Shown here one piece after another: positions 57,555-64,000 of a stretch of 64,000 nucleotides of DNA. The notes under the pieces were generated by a model that saw only the letters and a list, made by a program, of their open reading frames with translations, did no database searches and was not told where the DNA came from. Source of the stretch: Mangifera indica (lineage: Eukaryota > Streptophyta > Magnoliopsida > Sapindales > Anacardiaceae); the NCBI RefSeq assembly GCF_011075055.1, contig NC_058138.1, forward strand, positions 6,282,001 to 6,346,000, given 5' to 3'. The first letter of the stretch is position 1; the number at the start of each line of letters is the position of its first letter. A program made the position numbers and the translations under genes.

Positions 57555-58403
57555 CCAACTCAAATATATTTTTGTTTTGACAAGTAAATATATATATTAA
57601 AAACCCGAAAACAGGGACACAAAGACAACCTAAGCTCATCCCACAGGATTGCCAAAAAACACTCCAAGTACAAGACATCACAAACCCAATGGCTAAAACT
57701 CTCACTCAATTGCAAACCAACAATAAACCACTTGAGAACAGAAAACGTACTAGGGACGACCAACTGAAATTAAAATAACCAGTTGCAATCCATGCATGGC
57801 AGGACGCCAAAGACAGCAAGAAGAACCCAGCCAACAGTATGAAGCGTCAACTGGCACACACACGATACAACAGTATGAAGCATCCCAGGAACCAGGAGCA
57901 GACACAGAAATGGACCAATGTGCAACCATTTCACTAAAAAGCCACTTAACTGGAACCACAACCAAGAACCAGGCGCGCAAAAACACTGCTGGAACGCTCC
58001 AGGAGAGAGAAGAAAAGACGCTGGGAGAGAAAGGATTAAGAAAGCAGCAACCATCAAACGGAGGAAGAGGCCAGCAGAACAGGCAGCAGCAAGGCAGCAA
58101 AAGGTCAACAAACCCAATGAACCCCAATGCAGGAGAGAACCAACAGGGGAGAGGGATGCAGGAATCAGCAACTCCACAGAAGGAGAAAGGCAAGAGAACA
58201 GGAGAGGATTTCAGCACCAAAGCAGCTGCAGAGAGCCAACCCAAGCCAAAATAGACCAGCAGCAGAACGGCGCCTCCACAGGACCCAAGAACTCACGGGA
58301 AGAAGCTAGGCCGATGCAGAGGAGAACCACAGAGAACCAGAGACCCCCGGGGAATTATAGAGAAAAGGCTGAAAACACAACAGAACATGGAAACAGGCAG
58401 GAA
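57555..58403 (-). mobile_element. LINE 3' end (untranslated region and tail)
   Basis: Minus strand: a GC-rich, CTG/TTG-rich stretch (58400-57770), then TCTTTGTGTCCCTGTTTTCG, tttttaatatatatatttac and ttgtcaaaacaaaaat. This T-rich-to-AT tail is typical of plant L1 3' ends. Composition contrasts sharply with the AT-rich surroundings. Large open frames occur on both strands (57796-58254 plus, 57750-58244 minus) only because stop codons are rare in this composition. The right edge coincides with the start of duplicated segment B at 58404. Confidence 0.55.
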
Positions 58404-59457
58404 ACATGGATTTGAGACTAGAAACTTCAGAATCAAACATGGAAGTGAATATACTTTGAGAATTAGCAAAACAATTTACACGATAAATATGGCTCCATAG
58501 TTGTGACTGAGTCCAGCCGGTTAACAAGTTACATCAACAATGTAATCTGCAATACATTTCAGCGTTCTCTTCTTAACAGACACCTGCGGAAAGATATATC
58601 CAAGTCAAAGAAAATATTGCTACAAAAGCGTATTTCCCACATCAGTGATGAAGGTGCAGAGATAACGAATAGATGGAATACTAGAACAGAGAAATTATCA
58701 AAATCAACATCTTTGAATATGCACATAAAGTGATACCATGTGTAACATCCTAGGGGAATTCCACATCGACAAAACATGAGAGATGTTGCTTATATATGAA
58801 TATCCCACGTTACAGGAATCCTTTTGGGTTGCAAAAACTCTGCTTTGCTAATTCATATACAACTGTTAATGAAGATCTTTAAAATTTAATGATATATAAA
58901 GGGTTAAAGGATTTAACAACCACTACAACTGAAAGCACCAAAAAAGACAAAACCCAGATCCAGGAAAAAAAATTTGAACACGTGTGCATTGTAATTGAAT
59001 GTGTAAGATCACTGCCTAGAATGCATTGCCATTTCTAGCGTTCTGAATCACAAAGCAGCGTTGACCAAAATGAAGAACAACCAGATGAGAAAATCGCTTT
59101 TAAAAGGAATTAGGACTAAAAGAGTTCGAAGTTTGAATACCCAAATAAAACAACACTTTTGTAAGTTGGGTAGTTGTCATTATATCAACAAGTCATCATA
59201 CAGATATATAAATAGTATTAAAACAAATTCCTTCCAAATCAAGTTGAAGGTCAAACTTGACAAATTCTTAAAACCATGGCTCAAGCCATGACTGCTCATT
59301 TTGGGCTCGATTGAGTTGAGTTGACATTAGAGCTCGAATTAGATTGACTCAAATCAAACTCTATCGTGTGGTTGTTATGATGGTTTGAAATTGATGGTAA
59401 CATAAAGCTATGAAGCCAGATACTCAAGCAAACTTGACATGAGTCATTGCCTTTAGA

Positions 59458-59863
59458 TAGGGTTGTTCAAAACTAGTTAACCGAATTAGTTTGACAAATT
59501 TTCGAACCGAATTGAATTGTCGGTTTGGATAAAATCATAAACTGAAAGTGAACCGAACTGAAAATATCAATTAACCAAATCGAATTTTCAATTTATTGAT
59601 TTTGAACCGAATTTTAAAAAATTATCTTATTTTTATTTTTTTCAATTCTTTTTTGAAAAAGATTCAATATTTTATTAATTTCTTATTCAATTTTGTTAAA
59701 ACTAGTTTGGTTTGATTAACCTTTTATAAAAATTGACAAATCTATTTTTGTATATTTTTGAATTGGCTTCAAAACATGTTTTTCAAATAATCTATTTTTT
59801 GATTTAGTTTTTTTATTCAAAAATCAGTTCAATTTGGTTACCAGATATTTTTAAACACCCCTA
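59458..59863. mobile_element. hAT-like MITE in copy B
   Basis: The left end TAGGGTTGTTCAAAAC and the reverse complement of the right end TAGGGGTGTTTAAAAATATC are inverted repeats. Flanks cctttaga (59450-59457) and ccattaga (59864-59871) differ by one base. The interior consists of aaccgaa/ttcggtt words. 406 bp, non-coding. Confidence 0.75.
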
Positions 59864-60075
59864 CCATTAGACGCTTAGCTCTGCCAAAATTTATATGATT
59901 AGATAATATCACTATAGTCCCTTGAATCATTAATCAATATTATATTTAACCTTCCAATATCTTAAAAAATATAGCCAAAATCTATTTAATCAATTGACTT
60001 TCTTATGAATTATGTTTAAAAAGACAATGTAAACTCATTTAATACTACACACTTACCATGTGGCTTTGCAGTTTC

Positions 60076-60110
60076 CTACCATGGGAATCTTTCCCATAAC
60101 CTTGCACAAT
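60076..60110 (-). CDS. Terminal exon of the LRR gene
   Basis: Acceptor gattacag; the split codon plus CARLWERFPW then TAG (60076-60078). The equivalent short exon in copy A (47297-47331) encodes CAKLWERFPK and also ends in TAG, which supports it as real. Confidence 0.65.
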
Positions 60111-63100
60111 CTGTAATCATAGAGAACATTGCATTAATGGTTAAAACAAAAATTGTGGAAAATTATATTAGAAGATGAAGAATTTCATCAATAAACACCT
60201 GACTACTACTTGAAAATCACATACATCCTATTACTGTAGCTTCTCACTTAGAGGATTTTGATTCAATACTAAAGACCATACAAGACTGATTAGCGTTAAT
60301 TCAATTAAGGAGAATGGAGAACTCTAATAAAAAATATATTGTTAAATAAATAAATACGTACCATTTTGTAATTGTTGTGTGACTAAATTTAGGTCACTTG
60401 AATAACTTTTCCAATTCACTTGTAATAACCTTGACATGCTTAAGCCTCCTTTAGAAAATGTTTTCATCTTGGAGCATCTTCCCACGGATAATCTTTCCAA
60501 GAATGGGAATTTTAAGGTGTAATTCCCAGAGTAAAAGTGTGTGAGACTTTCTATACCACTCAAGGTCAAATCCTTCAATTTCTTAAAAACAATTTCACCA
60601 TTCTCTAAATCTCCCTCATTTGCTAATATTGCTACCATCATTTCACATTCTTTTATTGACAAACTTTCAAGACACACTAGACTTTGGGCTGTTGAGGATG
60701 TCATTAAGTTTTGCATTCCATTACAATGATGTACCCTCAAAGTCCTTAGATTTTCAAAAGATTGTGAAGGCAGCAGCAAACTAGTCAAATTGTGACAATA
60801 GTTTACATATAAAGAATGAAGATTTTGAAGAATTGAGTTTAGTTGGGAGTCTTGCTTTGAAATGCACTTTAAATTAAAAAGCCCCCACAATTCTAATTGT
60901 TTTAAGTTTGTGATTACTCCAATGTCCTCTTCACCTTCTCCAAACCAGAATAGTTCTTCATATGAACTCACTTTCAATATGAGGTTTTTAAGACTGACAA
61001 ATTTCTTAAGGACTTGAATTGGAATATATGTATATTCATCCATAATCAATTCAAGAGTTTCTATTATGTAAAAGTTCTCTTGAAACTCTTCTTGCCAAAT
61101 CACCATGATATCCCTTCCATCTAATTTCAATGTCTTTATATTGGAGCCAACCTAAAGAAGAATCATGTGTCAATCAATTTAAAATTAATTTTATCTTAAA
61201 AAAATTAAAAAAAAATTTAAATATGTTCAACAGGAACAAAAGAGAAAAAAAATATAATGAATTGATAGTCAGTTTTATCCTAGTAAAGGGGTATAAAAAT
61301 GTGTGGTGACCACTAGTTAAATAATAATGCTCAATATATGCACAAACTAATATATATATTTTTTTAATGCAGAATCAAGGTCAACATTTTTAAAACAAAT
61401 TTATTATAATTACCACCCAAAATATATTATTATTAAAAAATTGCAGAAATCTATTTAAGCTAATTAATTGAATGCATACCTTTTGTTTGTGTACTTGCTG
61501 TATAGTTGAATTCAAGTCATTCCCTTCATTTTCTATCTCCTCTTTCTCATAATTGATTTTGTGTAACATTGGTGTGCTTAACATTCCTTGACAAAAAGAC
61601 TTCATATTGTAGCATTCTCTTATAATTAACTCTTCCAAAGATGGGAAATTGAAAGAGTAATTCCCAGAGCAAAAGAATGAGAGACCATGTAAATATTCAA
61701 GTGACAATTTGTTCAAATTGTTAAAAACAACTTGTTCACTACTTGATCTTGCATATCCCTCATTTTCTACTATTTCAAACAGCTGGTCACAGTGTGATAT
61801 TCTTAATTCTCTTAATTGCACCAAGTTTCTAGCCATTGAAGGTGTCATTAAGTTAAAGAACTCATCGCAACATTCTACTTTAAGCACTTTAAGATTTTGG
61901 AAAGGTGTAGATAGCAGTGGACTCAACAACATTTCACAACTCCATACATGTAGAACTTCAAGACTTGGAAGATCAGATAGCCTCTTAATTTCTTTGTAAT
62001 TACAGATATTTAGTTGAAGCTCTTTCAGATTGTGAAATCTCTGAAGGGGTTCAAGCGGAATATATGCTGACTTATGTCCACAGATTTGAAGAGTTTTAGA
62101 TTGATTTTGCCAAGTAATTTCTACTAAAGCATTTCGTAATTCAAATACCTCCAAATGGGAGTTGATCTACAAATTCATCAAAATAAAATTCGGTTAGTAT
62201 TTAATATTCTTAAACAAAACTTTAATCCAGTTATACTAATTTTTAATTTATCATCCTTTTTAGTATGCGTGCAAGTTTCACATTTTTCTCAAAGTTATAA
62301 TAAAAATTTATTGTTGATTTCTGAAATCATAATTGATAATCTATTTTTAAAAAATAGGAATTAAATGACTTTAATTGATATAATCCTAAAGAGAAATTGT
62401 TCAAATCAAATATATATATTTGAGTTAAATTCTCTAAATTTAGTTCCAAAGAAAATTAGAGAAGATAAGAATTCCATATTTAAACTTTTGAATAAAATGT
62501 TAAAATATATATAGATAATCTTATTTTGTTCTTTCAAGAAACAATGAAATAAAAGATTCATACCTTATCTTCCAAGAAAATAGATTTTGGATCTAAAATG
62601 TTAAATTCAATCTCCCCGTTGTTTTCTTTGAAGCTAAGATACTTGGCACAATTTCTCACAATCAACTCTTCCAACTTTGGCCATTCTGAAGTATGTATTT
62701 CAGGGTAGAAAGCTGTAAGTTCTGGTAGATTTTCAAGCTTCAATAAGGTTAAATTCGGAAAGACAAAATTGAGAACAACATTTTCTCCTTCTTTTGCAAC
62801 AATCTCTTCTAAAACCTTACAATCCCCTATCATTAGTTGTTGGAGTTGGTGGAGAGTTTTTGCAATGGAAGGTGGAAATGCATATTTTATATTTCCACAA
62901 TTCAAAAGGATCAATTGTGTCAAATTTTGATAGAAGAAAGTTGGATGTTGGTAGTAGCAAATTTCTCTTGAATTGTCATCTTGGAATGCCTTGTACTTGA
63001 AATCAACGAGGATTTCCTGCATTGCGAGTTGATAATTGTTCCAATATAAAGTAATTAAAAATTGCATTAATTCTTTGTCTCTTTTTCTAAACTAACTAAA

Positions 63101-63834
63101 CTTGCATAAATAAGTAATTATAGAAAACAAATTAATTGATTGCATACCTCGTCTTTCTTTTTGCACAATTCATGTATAGTTTTATTAAGATCATTCCCTT
63201 TAACTTCTATTTCAAATTCCTCGTAATTGACTTTGTGCAACTTTGGAGTGCTTAATATTCCTTGAGAGAAAGTCTTCATATTGGGATATTTTCTTATAAT
63301 TAATTCTTCTAGTGATTTGAAATTGAAAGAGTAATTCCAAGAGCAAAAGTATGTGAGGCTTTCTAACTCTTTAAGTGACAACAACTTCAAATTGTCAAAA
63401 ACAATTTCGCTACTTTTTGCATCTCCCTCATTCTCTACTATTTCAATCAACATTCCACAACATGATAATTTCAATTCTCTTAACTACACCAAGCTTCTAG
63501 CCATTGAAGGTGTTGTTAAGGCAACTAACCCATTCACACCCCAGATGTCTAGGACTTTGAGATTCTGGAAAGAAGCTGAAGATGGCATTAGACTCATCAA
63601 TTTCCTACAATCCTTTACACATAGATCTTCAAGATTTGGAAGATTAGATACACTCTTAATTTCTTTGTATTCACACTCAAATAGTCTAAGCCTTTTCACA
63701 CTTTGAAATCTTTGAAGGAGTCCAAGTGGAATATTTGCTCTATCCAACGTGATAGTAAGAACTTTATATTGACTCTGCCATCTAATGTTTCTCACACCAT
63801 CATGCAATCTAAATTCCTCCAAATTGTGGTTGAT
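60076..63834 (-). CDS. LRR region of a CNL resistance gene (5' end outside window), with an in-frame stop
   Basis: Five exons on the minus strand, all but the last junction in phase 0: 63148-63834, 62564-63016, 61480-62166, 60362-61151, 60076-60110. Together they encode about 870 residues of irregular LRR with the CNL-type pattern LxxLxxLxIxxC (for example LVQLRELRISHCDQLFEIVE; LTQLILLNCGNIKYAF; PKLEELIVRNCAKYLSF). This part of the receptor binds or senses effectors; CC and NB-ARC exons must lie beyond 64000. The first and third exons are both 687 nt and homologous, an internal duplication. The first visible exon has a TAG at 63484-63486 where its sister exon has a Gln codon, so the allele shown would be truncated or is a pseudogene. 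The remaining exons are open and correctly spliced. Confidence 0.82.
60362..61151 (-). CDS. LRR exon 4 (last long exon)
   Basis: 790 nt, acceptor tttag before VGSNIKTLKLDG, donor gtacgt after QQLQN. Residues include VLKKFVSLKNLILKV, CHNLTSLLLPSQSFENLRTL, KECEMMVAILANE and LERLSVGRCSKMKTF. It ends in phase 1, matching the terminal exon. Duplicated as the copy A pseudogene. Confidence 0.85.
61480..62166 (-). CDS. LRR exon 3 (687 nt, intact)
   Basis: 229 codons, acceptor tttgtag, donor gtatgc. Starts INSHLEVFEL and contains PLEPLQRFHNLKELQLNICN, MARNLVQLRELRISHC, FPSLEELIIRECYNMKSF and LSTPMLHKINYE. Homologous along its whole length to exon 1 (63148-63834), and intact. Confidence 0.85.
62564..63016 (-). 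CDS. LRR exon 2 (453 nt)
   Basis: 151 codons, acceptor aatgcag, donor gtatga. Starts EILVDFKYKAFQDD and includes FFYQNLTQLILLNCGNIKYA, IAKTLHQLQQLMIGDCKVLE, VFPNLTLLKLENLPELTAFY and PKLEELIVRNC. This is the class of LRR block shared among RPS2/At4g27190-like genes of many dicots. It sits between the two homologous 687-nt exons. Confidence 0.85.
63148..63834 (-). CDS. LRR exon 1 visible (687 nt) with premature stop
   Basis: Acceptor atgtag before INHNLEEFRL; donor gtatgc after CKKKDE. Sister of exon 3: same length, same borders, parallel motifs (PLGLLQRFQSVKRLRLFECE, FKSLEELIIRKYPNMKTF, STPKLHKVNYE). After MARSLV the frame meets TAG (63484-63486) where exon 3 has Gln, then continues open with LRELKLSCCGMLIEIVE. 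Confidence 0.82.
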
Positions 63835-64000
63835 CTACATATTTATTAAAAAAAAAGTTTAATTAATAACTTATTTTTTTGGATCATTAATAACTTATTT
63901 TTTTGGAAAATTTTAATTTTTTCCTGTTTCCTCTGAATTTAGTCGTACATAAATATATAGAAATGAAAAATCAGCCAACTCATTAAGCTTTCAAACAATA

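Larger units (their letters stand above)
58404..60980. repeat. Segmental duplication, copy B (partner at 46022-48196)
   Basis: Aligned with copy A as described there. This copy retains a complete hAT-like MITE (59458-59863), the LRR exon with an open frame, and the upstream exons that copy A has lost. Confidence 0.85.

Noticed and set aside
57750..58244. 164-codon minus-strand frame rich in Leu, Cys and Pro
   Set aside because: Same compositional artefact. It is read through CTG/TGC-rich LINE untranslated sequence.
57796..58254. 152-codon plus-strand frame rich in Gln, Lys and Glu
   Set aside because: It lies in GC-rich LINE-like sequence where stop codons are rare, overlaps equally long frames on the other strand, and shows no domain.

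Overview
The window is plant nuclear DNA, almost certainly from a woody or herbaceous eudicot. It is strongly AT-rich, its genes have introns with GT/AG borders, and its resistance-gene pieces are non-TIR CC-NB-ARC and LRR of the RPS2/At4g27190-like class. The rest is layered LTR retrotransposons, LINE ends and small DNA transposons. I cannot name the species. No rRNA, tRNA, CRISPR array or bacterial-type operon was seen.

Layout. 1-2000: a dispersed repeat split by a MULE-like insertion (116-1665) that itself carries a hAT-like MITE, then a second MULE end. 2005-about 7500: a minus-strand Ty3/gypsy element with a 5' LTR split by a hairpin transposon (5886-6636). 8100-13900: a minus-strand Ty1/copia wreck interrupted by a LINE 3' end and by a 2.4-kb solo LTR (10724-13096). 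15638-17240: a three-exon CC-NB-ARC gene, open for 392 codons, that ends before any LRR. 17999-22736: a complete but decayed copia element with both LTRs and a GTGTG target duplication. 24260-40062: two 7.5-8 kb copia elements of one lineage lying tail to tail. 41826-42878: a second hairpin-type transposon. 43000-45828: a repeat array, then a 3'-truncated minus-strand copia.

46022-48196 and 58404-60980 are two copies of one resistance-gene 3' segment in the same orientation. The left copy is a frameshifted LRR pseudogene. The right copy belongs to a multi-exon LRR gene on the minus strand that runs off the right edge (60076-63834 visible). Between them lie a PPR remnant (48.5 kb), a 2.2-kb solo LTR with internal tandem repeats (50235-52400), a pseudogene of a plant LOTUS/OST-HTH (MARF1/limkain-like) protein (52.8-54.1 kb), hAT-like MITEs and a LINE tail.

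The only coding sequences likely to matter to the host are the truncated CC-NB-ARC gene and the minus-strand LRR gene. Both belong to the CNL immune-receptor family, and the LRR gene carries an in-frame stop in its first visible exon. I found no convincing new biochemical system. The most informative features are structural: exon duplication in the LRR gene, the inverted copia pair with long non-coding leaders and tails, and the near-complete hairpin transposon.
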